Source: Candidatus Binatia bacterium
GTDB lineage: Bacteria; Desulfobacterota; Binatia; UBA9968; JAJDTQ01
Assembly (NCBI GenBank): GCA_951813575.1
Contig: OX638375.1
Coordinates: forward strand, 372,001 to 436,000
Direction of reading: 5' to 3'
Length of the DNA: 64,000 nt
Shown here: in pieces, positions 17,538-26,330 of the stretch
Layout of the letters: each line of letters starts with the position of its first letter
Position numbering within the stretch: position 1 is the first letter of the stretch
Program-made: the position numbers and the translations under genes
Notes under the pieces: generated by a model
What the model saw: only the letters and a program-made list of their open reading frames with translations
The model's database searches: none
What the model was told of the DNA's origin: nothing

Positions 17538-18452
17538 ATGAGGAACGCGACCATCACTGCGGTCAGGGGCATTCAGGTGGGCCATGCCACCCACCTTCGG
17601 GCGCGTACCGGCTGCACCGTGGTGCTCTGCAAGGCGGGAGCGGCAGCCGGGGTCGACGTGCGCGGATTCGCACCGGGCACGCGGGAGACCGACGCCATCC
17701 GGCCGGGACGGCTGGTAGGACAGGCCCACGGCGTCCTTCTGACCGGCGGCAGCGCCTTCGGCCTTGACGCCGCGGCCGGCGTCATGCGGTTTCTCGAGGA
17801 GCAAGGGGCCGGGTTCGCCACCGCCCACGGCGTCGTCCCCATCGTCCCGGCGGCCGTGATCTACGACCTGGGCGTCGGCGACCCGCGCGTCCGCCCCGAC
17901 AAGGCCATGGGCTACCGCGCCTGCAAGGCGGCCACGGATGCGCCGGTCCCCACCGGCCGCGTCGGCGCCGGTACCGGCGCCACCGTGGGCAAGGCTCCGG
18001 GCCTGAACCCCGCCGACGGCGGCATCGGCTCGGCCCGCGCAAGGCTGCCGAACGGCGTCGTGGTGGGCGCCCTGGTCGTGGTCAACGCCGTCGGTCGTGT
18101 CGTCGATCCCGCCACCGACGAGACCGTGGCCGGCGGCAGTGACGGGACCGCGGGCAGGATGGTCGAGACCGGTGCGAAAACAGCGCAGGCACGCACGCCG
18201 GCCATGTCCGGAACCAATACCACCATCGGCGTCGTCGCTACGGACGCGGCCCTCTCCCCCGCGGAAGCCAACACCGTGGCCGCCATGGCCCACGACGGCC
18301 TCGCCCGCGCCATCCGCCCGTCCCATACCCTGCGCGACGGCGACACCCTGTTTGCTCTTTCCACCGGCAAACGCCGGGCCGACGTCAACGAAGTCGGCAT
18401 CCTGGCCGCGGAAGTGGTGGCGCAGGCCATTCTCAACGCTGTGGGAAGATAA
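17538..18452 (+). CDS. P1 family peptidase (DmpA/BapA-like, L-aminopeptidase/D-esterase)
   Basis: 304 aa from the ATG at 17538. The family signature GQAHGVLLTGGSAFGLDAAAG is at about residues 56-76, and the oxyanion or lid region GVVPIVPAAVIYDL follows. These N-terminal nucleophile hydrolases self-cleave; the nucleophile is expected near TNTTIGVVATDA, where Thr replaces the Ser of Ochrobactrum DmpA. Substrates are short peptides with D- or beta-amino acids. The gene is divergent from the MEMO gene and followed by a strong palindrome and a tRNA. Confidence 0.85.
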   Translation: MRNATITAVRGIQVGHATHLRARTGCTVVLCKAGAAAGVDVRGFAPGTRETDAIRPGRLVGQAHGVLLTGGSAFGLDAAAGVMRFLEEQGAGFATAHGVVPIVPAAVIYDLGVGDPRVRPDKAMGYRACKAATDAPVPTGRVGAGTGATVGKAPGLNPADGGIGSARARLPNGVVVGALVVVNAVGRVVDPATDETVAGGSDGTAGRMVETGAKTAQARTPAMSGTNTTIGVVATDAALSPAEANTVAAMAHDGLARAIRPSHTLRDGDTLFALSTGKRRADVNEVGILAAEVVAQAILNAVGR

Positions 18453-18454
18453 AG

Positions 18455-18503
18455 GGTTTACGTTGCAAATCATCCAAAGCGTGGACGATTTGCAAGGTAA
18501 ACC
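18455..18503. repeat. 49-bp hairpin after the P1 peptidase gene
   Basis: Arms at 18455-18471 and 18487-18503 pair over 17 bp with a single mismatch (GGTTTACGTTGCAAATC against GATTTGCAAGGTAAACC). The 15-nt interior adds a further TCCA/TGGA pair. It begins 3 bp after the peptidase stop codon. No T run follows, so it is not a classical intrinsic terminator. It could be a 3-prime stabilising hairpin, a protein-binding palindrome or an integration-site relic. Confidence 0.7.
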
Positions 18504-18582
18504 GCTCGGAAGGCCGCCCATCTGTCCCTTTCGTTGAGACAGCCTTGAGCGGCAGCGGCCTTGTCTGATAAACAAGAGACAT

Positions 18583-18657
18583 GCGCCCGTAGTGAAAAGG
18601 ACATCACGAGGGTCTCCGGAACCCTAAGTCCAGGTTCGATTCCTGGCGGGCGCACCA
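18583..18657 (+). tRNA. tRNA-Arg (anticodon CCG), CCA encoded
   Basis: The cloverleaf folds completely: acceptor GCGCCCG/CGGGCGC, D-stem GTGA/TCAC, anticodon stem AGGGT/ACCCT with loop CTCCGGA (anticodon CCG at 18616-18618), T-arm CCAGG-TTCGATT-CCTGG. The discriminator is A and the 3-prime CCA is encoded. CCG reads the arginine codon CGG. A protein frame crossing the tRNA is the upstream extension of the GNAT frame and is not real. Confidence 0.95.
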
Positions 18658-18740
18658 CCCTCGGCAACCTGTCCGATTTTTCGGGACCACCTCCGCGTGC
18701 CGTGCTTGAATCCAAGGGACAATCCCTCCGGGAGGGTGTC

Positions 18741-19253
18741 ATGCCCAGTCGAACACAGGGGTTCAGGTTGCACGGATTGACCATCCGGCCCGCGGGCGAG
18801 AGCGACCGGGACGCGTTGGTCACCCTCGCCATCAGCACGGCACGGACCAACTACATCCCGTTTCTGGGCCGCGACGCGATCGAGAGCTGGGTCGCCGGTG
18901 GGGGAGTCAGGGACCACGTAGACAGGCACTTGGGGGCGTGTCGCGTCGCGGAGCGAGACGGCGACATCGTCGGCTTCTGCGTCACCGAGGGGCCGTTGAT
19001 CGACTTGCTGATGGTGGCGCCGGAACACCAGAGACGCGGCATCGGCCGCGTGCTTCTGGCCGACGCCGAGGCGCGCTTGTTCGCGGAACACGCGGCCATC
19101 CGGTTGGAGAGCTTCGCCGACAACTCAGCCGCCAACGCGTTCTACATAAGCCAAGGGTGGCAGCCAGACGAGCCAGTCGCCGGGCGCGACACTGGCATCA
19201 GGACCATCGTTTTCGCGAAACGGAGGGCGGCACCGCCGTCATCTCTCCGATGA
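18741..19253 (+). CDS. GNAT family N-acetyltransferase
   Basis: 170 aa from the ATG at 18741, which follows GGGAGGG. The acetyl-CoA-binding loop is EHQRRGIGRVLL (about residues 96-107, the R/QxxGxG/A motif), after the hydrophobic strand IDLLMVAPE. The C-terminus FADNSAANAFYISQGWQ is typical of the last helix and strand of the fold. The acceptor substrate is unknown. The gene lies 83 bp after the tRNA and is convergent with the sulfatase gene. Confidence 0.88.
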   Translation: MPSRTQGFRLHGLTIRPAGESDRDALVTLAISTARTNYIPFLGRDAIESWVAGGGVRDHVDRHLGACRVAERDGDIVGFCVTEGPLIDLLMVAPEHQRRGIGRVLLADAEARLFAEHAAIRLESFADNSAANAFYISQGWQPDEPVAGRDTGIRTIVFAKRRAAPPSSLR

Positions 19254-19271
19254 TTTGCGTCTGCTGCAGCG

Positions 19272-20696
19272 TCAGTCCGGCACCGGCGTGAAGTTGAAGT
19301 CCTCACGCGAGAGGATTGCCTCCACGCCTCCGAGTTGCTCGATTCGGGCCTGCTGATCGGCGAAGACACGCTGGTTGATAGCGTCCGGATCGACGATCTT
19401 CCGGAGTTCATCGTGGAGGCGGCCCTGAACCCGAGACGTCTCGGACCGTCCGGCGAGGTCGTTTTTCTCGAACGGGTCGGCGGCGAGATCGAAGAGTTGC
19501 GCCGGATGGCCCACGTAGTGCACCAGTTTCCAGTTGCCCTGCCGCACCATGAACTCGCCGGTCAAGGACCCGTCATCGTGCAGTTCACTGAATACCACAC
19601 GGTCCGCCGGCTGCTCTTCCGCGAGAGTAGTCAGGCTTTCCCCGGGAAGGCTGCGCTCTCTCGCGTCAAGCTCTCCGCATACGGTTTCGACCACCGTGGG
19701 GTAGACGTCCACGAGTGAGACCGGGGTGGAGCATCGTTTGCCGGGGGCGACCCCCGGTCCCGAGATCAGCAGCGGCACGCCGCTGGATTCTTCGTACATC
19801 ACGGACTTCCCCCACAAGCCGCGGTTGCCCAGGCTCTCCCCGTGGTCGGAGGTATAGATGACCACCGTGTCATCGCCGAAGCCGCTCTCGTCGAGCGCGG
19901 TCAGGATCCGGCCGATCTGGAAGTCCAGGAAGGAGCAAAGCCCGTAGTAGGCCTTCAGCCCGACGGCCAGCCGCTCCGCGTCGAAGAAGTCGTCGTAGTT
20001 CCAGGTGGCGCGGTAGTGGGCAATCACCGGGTGGTGCGGGCGGTCGCCCTTGTCGTATTGCTGCGGCCGTGGCAGGTCGGCGCCGGCGTAGAGGTCGTAG
20101 AACTCCTTGGGTGCGATCAGCGGGTAGTGCGGGGAGAGCATCGACGAGAACAGCACCCATGGCCGGTGGTCGTTTCGGCGTGAACGCTCGCGAATCCAGC
20201 GCACGGTAGCGTCGGCCACCCTCGTGTCGAAGCGGGTGTAGCTCGACCGCCCGCGTCCGGCCTCCGCGGCCAACCCGCGCGCCACCTCGCGGACTCTCTT
20301 GTCCGTGCGCAGCAGTCCGTGAAGGTCGCCTACGCCGTCCACGACGTGGATGGGATGGCGGACCTCGGAGAAGCCGTTGTCGTCGTCGGCGCCGCGGAAG
20401 TGGAGCTTGCCGATGGACACCACCTCATGGCCGGCCTCCCGGACCCGGTGATGCCAGGACCGGACCTTTCCGTCATAGGGGGCGGCGCTGTCCCAGTACC
20501 CGGTACGGTGGACATAGTCTCCGGTGGCGAGGCTCGCGCGTGACGGCACGCAGATCGGTGAGTTGCAGTAGGCGCTCTCGAAGACGACCCCGCGCGCCGC
20601 GAGCGCATCGAGATTCGGCGTTCGGACGATGGGATTCCCGTAACAGCCGGCGACCTCCCGGTTGTGCTCGTCCGACAGGATGAGAAGCACATTCAT
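19272..20696 (-). CDS. Sulfatase (alkaline phosphatase superfamily)
   Basis: About 474 aa from the ATG at 20696; a start 7 codons upstream is also open. The sulfatase signature is Cys49 in CVPSRASLATG, the cysteine converted to formylglycine in type I sulfatases. VLLILSDEHN at the N-terminus and TVVIYTSDHGESLG in the middle supply metal ligands. No signal peptide is seen, so it is predicted cytosolic. It is the last gene on the strand after the BMP transporter set (72-bp gap). The substrate could be a sulfate ester or choline-sulfate-like compound. The formylglycine-generating enzyme is not in this window. Confidence 0.88.
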   Translation of the reverse strand: MNVLLILSDEHNREVAGCYGNPIVRTPNLDALAARGVVFESAYCNSPICVPSRASLATGDYVHRTGYWDSAAPYDGKVRSWHHRVREAGHEVVSIGKLHFRGADDDNGFSEVRHPIHVVDGVGDLHGLLRTDKRVREVARGLAAEAGRGRSSYTRFDTRVADATVRWIRERSRRNDHRPWVLFSSMLSPHYPLIAPKEFYDLYAGADLPRPQQYDKGDRPHHPVIAHYRATWNYDDFFDAERLAVGLKAYYGLCSFLDFQIGRILTALDESGFGDDTVVIYTSDHGESLGNRGLWGKSVMYEESSGVPLLISGPGVAPGKRCSTPVSLVDVYPTVVETVCGELDARERSLPGESLTTLAEEQPADRVVFSELHDDGSLTGEFMVRQGNWKLVHYVGHPAQLFDLAADPFEKNDLAGRSETSRVQGRLHDELRKIVDPDAINQRVFADQQARIEQLGGVEAILSREDFNFTPVPD

Positions 20697-20768
20697 GTCC
20701 GGTACGCCTTTGACCACCTGTCGGATGAGCGCGTCGCTCGGTCCACCGGTGTTACGGGGCTGCCGTCT

Positions 20769-21836
20769 CTACTTCGGCAGCTTGTCGTCGACCCCCTTGA
20801 CGTACCAGTTCATGCCCAGCAGGGCGCCGTCGTCCAGGCGTTTGCCCTTGGGCACGGCCAGGGAGCCGTCCTGCTTGTAGATGGGGCCGTCGAAGGCGTG
20901 CATCTTGCCGGAGCGGATCTTGTCCTCGGTGGCCTTGGCCATGGCGGCCACGTCGGCCGGCATGTTGGTGTAGGGAGCCATCCCCACCATGCCGGTGTCC
21001 ATCCCGCCCCAGGTGTCCGTGGACTTCCAGGAACCGTCCAGCACCGCCTTGGTGCGCCGGACGTAGTAGGGTCGCCAATCGTCGATGATGGCGGTGAGCT
21101 GGGTCTTGGGGCCGAACTTGATCATGTCCGACGCCTGCCCGAATGCCAGAGCGCCCTTCTCGGCAGCGATCTGTATCGGCGTCGCATGATCGGTGTGCTG
21201 CGTGATGATGTCCGCCCCCTGACCGATGAGCACCTTGGCGGCGTCAGCGTCCTTGCCGGGGTCGACCCAGGAATTCACCCACACGACCTTGAGCTTGAAA
21301 TCGGGGTTGATGGACTGGGCGCCGAGCATGAAAGAGTTGATACCGCGCACCACCTCGGGGATCGGGAACGATGCAACGTAGCCGGCTACTCCGCTCTTGG
21401 ACATCTTGGCCGCGATCTGGCCGATGACGTAACGGCCTTCGTAGAACCGACCGGAATATGTCGCCACGTTCTTCGCTCGCTTATAGCCGGTGGCGTGCTC
21501 GAATATTGCTTTGGGAAAGCGCTTGGCAACCTTGATGGTGGGGTCCATGTAGCCGAAGGAGGTTGTGAAGATCAGGCCGGCGCCCTCCCGGACGAGGCGG
21601 GTAATGACGCGTTCGGTATCCGGGCCCTCGGGGACCTTTTCGACATAGACTGTCTTTACGCGTTTGCCCAAGGCTTTCTCGATGGCCAAACGTCCTTGGT
21701 CGTGCTGGTAGGTCCAGCCGTGATCGCTTATAGGACCGACATAGACGAACCCGACCTTCAGGGGGTCTGCCCCGAACGCGCTCGTGGCAACAAGGGTCAA
21801 GGCAAGGGCGGACGCCAGCACGATGAACTTATGCAT
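20769..21836 (-). CDS. BMP family ABC transporter substrate-binding protein
   Basis: 355 aa. A classical signal peptide (MHKFIVLASALALTLVATSAFGA) gives a periplasmic protein with no lipobox cysteine. KVGFVYVGPISDHGWTYQHDQG and VITRLVREGAGLIFTTSFGYMD define the BMP (basic membrane protein/PnrA) fold, whose members bind purine nucleosides and related compounds. It is the last gene of an importer operon with two permeases and an ATPase, 36 bp after permease 2. Confidence 0.93.
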   Translation of the reverse strand: MHKFIVLASALALTLVATSAFGADPLKVGFVYVGPISDHGWTYQHDQGRLAIEKALGKRVKTVYVEKVPEGPDTERVITRLVREGAGLIFTTSFGYMDPTIKVAKRFPKAIFEHATGYKRAKNVATYSGRFYEGRYVIGQIAAKMSKSGVAGYVASFPIPEVVRGINSFMLGAQSINPDFKLKVVWVNSWVDPGKDADAAKVLIGQGADIITQHTDHATPIQIAAEKGALAFGQASDMIKFGPKTQLTAIIDDWRPYYVRRTKAVLDGSWKSTDTWGGMDTGMVGMAPYTNMPADVAAMAKATEDKIRSGKMHAFDGPIYKQDGSLAVPKGKRLDDGALLGMNWYVKGVDDKLPK

Positions 21837-21872
21837 TTTTTCTCCTCCGGATGGGTGAAGGGTCCGTTCGTT

Positions 21873-22793
21873 TCAACGGTCCGGCACGAACGTTTGGCCG
21901 ATACAAGCAGGTGTATTCACTTTCGTGAAGATCCGGTTTCCCGAGATGGCCAGCAGCGCCGCGATGGTCACCAGATACGGCAGGGAAGCCAGGAACTGGG
22001 ACGGAATGGCGACGCCGACGCCCTGGGCGTAGAGGCCCATGATCCACACGGCGCCGAACAGGTAGGCGCCGACGGCGACGCGGCTGGGCGTCCAGGTGGC
22101 GAACACCACCAGCGCCAGCGCGATCCAGCCGCGGCCGGCGGACATGTTCTCGATCCACTGCGGCGTGTACACCAGTGACAGGTAGCCTCCGGCCAGTCCG
22201 GCACACGCTCCGCCGAAGGCGATGCAGCCATAGCGCACCGCGGCCACGTCGTAGCCCAGGGCGTGGGCGGAATGATGGTTGCTGCCGACGGCGCGGATCA
22301 CCAGTCCCAGCCGGGTCCGGGCGAACACCCAGGCGACGAATGCCGTGAGTGCCACCGAGCCGTACACGAGCAGGTCCTGGGCGAACAGCACCGGGCCGAT
22401 GAGCGGCAGGTCGCTCAGGCCCGGGATGTGCACGGCGCCCAGCTTGACCCCCGGCAACCCGGTGAACGGCTGGCCCATGAGCCCCGAAAGGCCGATGCCG
22501 AAGAGCGTCAGGGCGAGTCCCGTGGCCATCTGGTTGGCCGCCAGGGTCTGGGTGAGAAAGGCGAACAGGAGCGCCATGGCACCGCCGGTGGCGACGGCTG
22601 CCGCCACCCCCACGGCGGCGGAGCCGGTGGTGTACGCGGCCGCGAAGCCGGTCACCGCGCCCATGATCATCATGCCCTCGACTCCCAGGTTGAGCACGCC
22701 GGAGCGCTCCGTCACCAGCTCGCCCACCGCAGCCAGCAGCAGCGGCGTCGAAGCCGTGATGATGGTGAGCAGCACCGCCTCCAGCGCATTCAC
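21873..22793 (-). CDS. ABC transporter permease 2 (BMP/nucleoside type)
   Basis: 306 aa from the GTG at 22793, which overlaps the TGA of permease 1 by 4 bp (GTGA). The BPD_transp_2 signature ERSGVLNLGVEGMMIMGAVTGF is at about residues 30-50. The cytoplasmic loop GLVIRAVGSNHHSAHALGYDV contacts the ATPase. About eight to nine hydrophobic helices are seen. A longer open frame on the same strand runs through permease 1 out of frame and is not real upstream of 22793. It forms the heterodimeric channel with permease 1. Confidence 0.92.
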   Translation of the reverse strand: MNALEAVLLTIITASTPLLLAAVGELVTERSGVLNLGVEGMMIMGAVTGFAAAYTTGSAAVGVAAAVATGGAMALLFAFLTQTLAANQMATGLALTLFGIGLSGLMGQPFTGLPGVKLGAVHIPGLSDLPLIGPVLFAQDLLVYGSVALTAFVAWVFARTRLGLVIRAVGSNHHSAHALGYDVAAVRYGCIAFGGACAGLAGGYLSLVYTPQWIENMSAGRGWIALALVVFATWTPSRVAVGAYLFGAVWIMGLYAQGVGVAIPSQFLASLPYLVTIAALLAISGNRIFTKVNTPACIGQTFVPDR

Positions 22794-23932
22794 CGGGCGG
22801 TCCCTCCGGCGTCCGCGGCCCTGGCCGCGGGGTTCCCCAAGCCGATGGATGCGCGCAGGCGCGAGGAGCCGGGAGCCGCCCGCTCCACCCGTACCCGGTA
22901 ACGGATCAGCGCGTCGCAGGTCAGGATAAAGAAGAGCAGCATGCCCTGGAAGACCTGCGCCGTCTTCTCGGAGATGGAGAGCTCCACCTGCGCGGCCTCG
23001 CCGCCGAGGTAGCAGATGGCCAGCACCAGCCCGCCGAACAGCGCGCCCAGCGGGTTCAACCGTCCGAGAAACGCCACGATGATGGCGGTGAAGCCGTAGC
23101 CCGGCGAGATGGTGGGCTGGAGCTGCCCCACCGGACCGGCCACCTCGCAGATGCCGGCCAGCCCGGCCAGCGCCCCGGAGATCCCGAAGCACAGCCAGGT
23201 GGTCCCCGCCTGCGAGAAGCCGCCGAAGCCGCTGGCCCGGGGCGCTTCCCCCCGCACCCGTATCTCGAAACCCATGAGGGTGCGCGCCATGAACACGGCC
23301 AGCACCGCCGCGACGATGACCGCGAAGACCGCTCCGAGATGCACCCGCCCGTCGCCGAAGGTCGCCAGCAGATGCCAGTCGTTGAAGCTGATGGACTTGG
23401 GAAAGTTGAAGCCGTGGGGGTCGCGCCAGGGACCGCGCACGAGCCAGTCCAGCAGATACTGCGCCACGTACACCAGCATCAGGCTGGTGAGGATCTCGTT
23501 GGCGCCGAAGCGGTTGCGCAAGAACGCGGGCACCGCCGCCCAGGCCATGCCGCCGAGCATGCCCAGCACCAGCATCGCGGGGATGGCCAGGGCCGAATCC
23601 CACTCGGGCGCCAGGATGGGGATGGACGCGCCGGCCAGGGCGCCCGCGATGAGCTGCCCTTCTGCGCCGATGTTCCACAGGTCCGCCCGGAAGCAGATCG
23701 CCAGCCCGGCGCCGATCAGCACCAGCGGCGTTGCCTTGACGATGAGCTCCTCCACGGACCACAGGGTGGTCAGCGGCCCGATGAAATAGACGTAGATGGC
23801 GTGAACCGGGTCGAAGCCGCGGGCGGCAAACAGGATGCTGCCGAAGAGCACGGTGAGGGCCACGGCCAGAAGCGGCGAGGCGACCTGCATCGCCCGGCTG
23901 CGCTCCGGCCGTTTCTCCAGCACGACCCTCAC
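22790..23932 (-). CDS. ABC transporter permease 1 (BMP/nucleoside type)
   Basis: 380 aa from the GTG at 23932, which overlaps the ATPase stop by 4 bp. The family region LICFRADLWNIGAEGQLIAGALAG matches YufP/NupB-type permeases. The coupling loop FEIRVRGEAPRASGFGG is present. About nine to ten transmembrane helices. The short overlaps show tight translational coupling along ATPase, permease 1 and permease 2. Confidence 0.92.
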   Translation of the reverse strand: MRVVLEKRPERSRAMQVASPLLAVALTVLFGSILFAARGFDPVHAIYVYFIGPLTTLWSVEELIVKATPLVLIGAGLAICFRADLWNIGAEGQLIAGALAGASIPILAPEWDSALAIPAMLVLGMLGGMAWAAVPAFLRNRFGANEILTSLMLVYVAQYLLDWLVRGPWRDPHGFNFPKSISFNDWHLLATFGDGRVHLGAVFAVIVAAVLAVFMARTLMGFEIRVRGEAPRASGFGGFSQAGTTWLCFGISGALAGLAGICEVAGPVGQLQPTISPGYGFTAIIVAFLGRLNPLGALFGGLVLAICYLGGEAAQVELSISEKTAQVFQGMLLFFILTCDALIRYRVRVERAAPGSSRLRASIGLGNPAARAADAGGTAR

Positions 23933-25485
23933 GCCCGTGCGTCCCGGTCCGGTGTCCCGCCGGATTCGTGCGCTCCGGCCATCAGCATTCCGATGCGTTC
24001 CCGGTCGATGGCGTCGGCGGGATAGGTGTCCGACAAGGCGCCGCGGGAGATGACCGCGATGCGGTCGGCGATCTCGAAGATCTCGTCGAGGTCCTGGCTG
24101 ATGACCAGCACCGCGGCGCCGTCCCGGGCCCGGTCCACCAGGGCCTGCCGGATGAGCGCGGCGGCCCCCGCGTCCACGCCCCAGGTGGGCTGGTTGATGA
24201 CCAGCACCTCGGGTTTCCGGTCCAATTCGCGCCCCACCACGAACTTCTGGAGATTGCCGCCGGACAGCGCGCCGGCCTCCTGGTCCCGGCGGCTGAAGCG
24301 CACGTCGAAGCGTTCGGTGACCCGGGCCGTGAGCGCCCGGGTACGGCCCCCGTTGATGAAGCCGGTGCGCACCAGGTCGTCGCCCGACGCATGGCGGGTG
24401 AGCAGCAGGTTCTCGGACAACCGGAAGCCGGGTACGGCGCTGTGCCCGAGGCGTTCCTCGGGCACGAAGGCGGCTCCCAGACGCCGGCGCTCGGTAATGT
24501 CCCGGGCGCCGCAGGGCCGTCCGGCAATGGTGACGGAATCGGGCGTGGGGGCCAGCCGTTCGCCGGACAGCACTTCGAACAACTCCGACTGGCCGTTGCC
24601 GGCCACGCCCGCCACCGCGGTGACCGCGCCGCTCCGCACTTCGAGCGAGACGTTCCGCAACGGCACCCCGAAGGGCTTCATCGCCGGGAGGGAGAGAGCG
24701 TCGACGGTGAGCGCTACGGGGCCGGCCTGCTCCTGGGCCTCGGCGGCGACCGACTGCACGTCGGCGCCTACCATGAGCCGTGCCAGCGACGCCGCGGTTT
24801 CAACCCGGGGGTCCACGTCCGCCACCACCTTGCCGTGGCGCAGGATGGTGGCCCGATGACAGAGGTGCCGCACCTCTTCCAGCCGGTGCGATATGTAGAG
24901 CACCGCGCAGCCGTCGTCCGCCAGACGCTTCAGCGTGACGAAGAGCCCGCGCGCTTCCTGGGGCGTCAGCACCGCGGTGGGCTCGTCCATGATCAGCAAC
25001 CGGGGGTCCTGGAGCAGGCAGCGCACCACCTCGATGCGCTGGCGCACGCCCACCGGCAAGTCCGCCACCAGCGCAACGGGGTCCAGCGGCAGTCCATACG
25101 CCGCCGACACTTGTTCGACCCGTTCCGCCAGCGCGCGGGGATTGAAGGGCCCGGGTACCGCCAGGGCGACGTTCTCCACCACCGTCAGCGCGTCGAACAG
25201 CGAGAAGTGCTGGAACACCATCCCGATGCCGAGTTGCCTCGCGGCCCCGGGATTGGGTACGGCGACGGCCTCCCCGTGCCAGCGAAGCCGGCCTCCGTTG
25301 GGTTGCAGCGCGCCGTAGATGATCTTGACCAGGGTGGACTTGCCGGCGCCGTTCTCGCCCAGCAGGGCGTGGATCTCCCCGGGCCGTAAACGCAGGCTCA
25401 CCCTGTCGTTGGCCGTGAAATCACCGAAGCGCTTGACGATGTCCTCGGCCTCGAGGAGATAACCGGTGTCGTCCATCATCTCCAT
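23929..25485 (-). CDS. ABC transporter ATP-binding protein, tandem NBDs (BMP type)
   Basis: 518 aa with two nucleotide-binding domains, as in YufO/NupA. Domain 1 has Walker A GENGAGKST (about residues 41-49), the signature VGVRQRIEV and Walker B LLIMDEPTAVL. Domain 2 has a degenerate Walker A (GVAGNGQSE), the signature LSGGNLQKFVVGRE and Walker B VLVINQPTWGVD with Asn-Gln in place of Asp-Glu, so only one site should hydrolyse ATP, as in relatives. It energises nucleoside uptake. An AT-rich 98-bp gap separates it from the phosphoribosyltransferase upstream. Confidence 0.93.
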   Translation of the reverse strand: MEMMDDTGYLLEAEDIVKRFGDFTANDRVSLRLRPGEIHALLGENGAGKSTLVKIIYGALQPNGGRLRWHGEAVAVPNPGAARQLGIGMVFQHFSLFDALTVVENVALAVPGPFNPRALAERVEQVSAAYGLPLDPVALVADLPVGVRQRIEVVRCLLQDPRLLIMDEPTAVLTPQEARGLFVTLKRLADDGCAVLYISHRLEEVRHLCHRATILRHGKVVADVDPRVETAASLARLMVGADVQSVAAEAQEQAGPVALTVDALSLPAMKPFGVPLRNVSLEVRSGAVTAVAGVAGNGQSELFEVLSGERLAPTPDSVTIAGRPCGARDITERRRLGAAFVPEERLGHSAVPGFRLSENLLLTRHASGDDLVRTGFINGGRTRALTARVTERFDVRFSRRDQEAGALSGGNLQKFVVGRELDRKPEVLVINQPTWGVDAGAAALIRQALVDRARDGAAVLVISQDLDEIFEIADRIAVISRGALSDTYPADAIDRERIGMLMAGAHESGGTPDRDARA

Positions 25486-25583
25486 GATGTGCTGCCTGCC
25501 TTACTACAATATAAAGTATCCTGGAGAACGATCACGCACTATATAGGGTGCCGTTCCGCCACGCAAGCCACCGCAGGGCGAAT
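25486..25583. promoter_or_regulatory. AT-rich gap ahead of the nucleoside transporter operon
   Basis: The gap between the phosphoribosyltransferase stop and the ATPase start is clearly more AT-rich than its surroundings. On the minus strand it holds TATATAGTG and TACTTTATATTG, which could serve as -10 elements for the transporter operon. I cannot identify a convincing -35 box or an operator, so promoter placement is tentative. Confidence 0.3.
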
Positions 25584-26189
25584 TTACAGGCGCTGCGCGA
25601 AGGCCCCGATGCCGAGCTTGTGCTTGATGATTTCGTCCCGTGTCAGGCCGTGCAGCTCGTGCGGGAAGACCAGCCAGTGGTCGGTCTCGTGCACGTAGTA
25701 GTCGGGTCCGCGGCCGGTGCGATTGTTGCCCGGCTTGTAGTAGACGGTGGCCACCCGGGTGTCCACAGGGGCATTGCGGCGGGACCTGTTTTTCAGGTGC
25801 GAGAGCACCGCCTCGATGCTGAGCCCGGTGTCGAACACGTCGTCCACGATCAGCAGTCCCTGGTCGGCGTTGACGTTGTCGATGATGTACTGCATGCCGT
25901 GGACACGGATGCGGGAGTCGGTCCGGTCGATGCCCTTGTAGAAGGAGGTGCGGATGGCGATGTGGTCGGTCTCGATCTCGAAGTAGTCCAGCAATTCCTG
26001 CACCGCGATACCCACCGGAGTTCCGCCCCGCCAGATGCCCACGATGAAGCTCGGACGGAAGCCGCTTTCGAGGATCTGCATGCCCAGCCGGAACGAGTCC
26101 TCGAGCAGTGACTGGGCGCTGATGTAGGTCTTCTTGCTGGTCGCCGGCTCTGTGTGGGACACGGGCTCCACGGGGTATTCGGCCATCAA
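25584..26189 (-). CDS. Purine-type phosphoribosyltransferase
   Basis: 201 aa. The PRPP-binding motif is LLIVDDVFDTGLS (about residues 111-123), with the hood residues around RTSFYKGIDRTDSR and the flexible-loop strand FIVGIWRGGTPVG. This matches the hypoxanthine/xanthine phosphoribosyltransferase group, which converts a free base plus PRPP to a nucleoside monophosphate. It lies directly upstream of a BMP-type nucleoside importer on the same strand, which supports a purine-salvage role. Base specificity cannot be read. Confidence 0.85.
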   Translation of the reverse strand: MMAEYPVEPVSHTEPATSKKTYISAQSLLEDSFRLGMQILESGFRPSFIVGIWRGGTPVGIAVQELLDYFEIETDHIAIRTSFYKGIDRTDSRIRVHGMQYIIDNVNADQGLLIVDDVFDTGLSIEAVLSHLKNRSRRNAPVDTRVATVYYKPGNNRTGRGPDYYVHETDHWLVFPHELHGLTRDEIIKHKLGIGAFAQRL

Positions 26190-26330
26190 TGTTTCCTCTC
26201 GGCGGATTCGCCGGCGTGCGGCGGCTTGGGCGTGGGCAGTTCTCCCCCTTTTAACGTAAATTTCTCATAGTGCAAGTGGGGCGGGAGGGCGCGGTTTGGT
26301 GAAGACGTGCCGGGGGCGTAGACTGTTTTC

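Noticed and set aside
18561..18740. N-terminal extension of the GNAT protein across the tRNA
   Set aside because: The tRNA folds perfectly and the ATG at 18741 has a good ribosome-binding site.
21873..23762. A 629-aa frame covering both permease genes
   Set aside because: Only the last 306 residues (from 22793) are permease; the front part is an out-of-frame shadow of permease 1.
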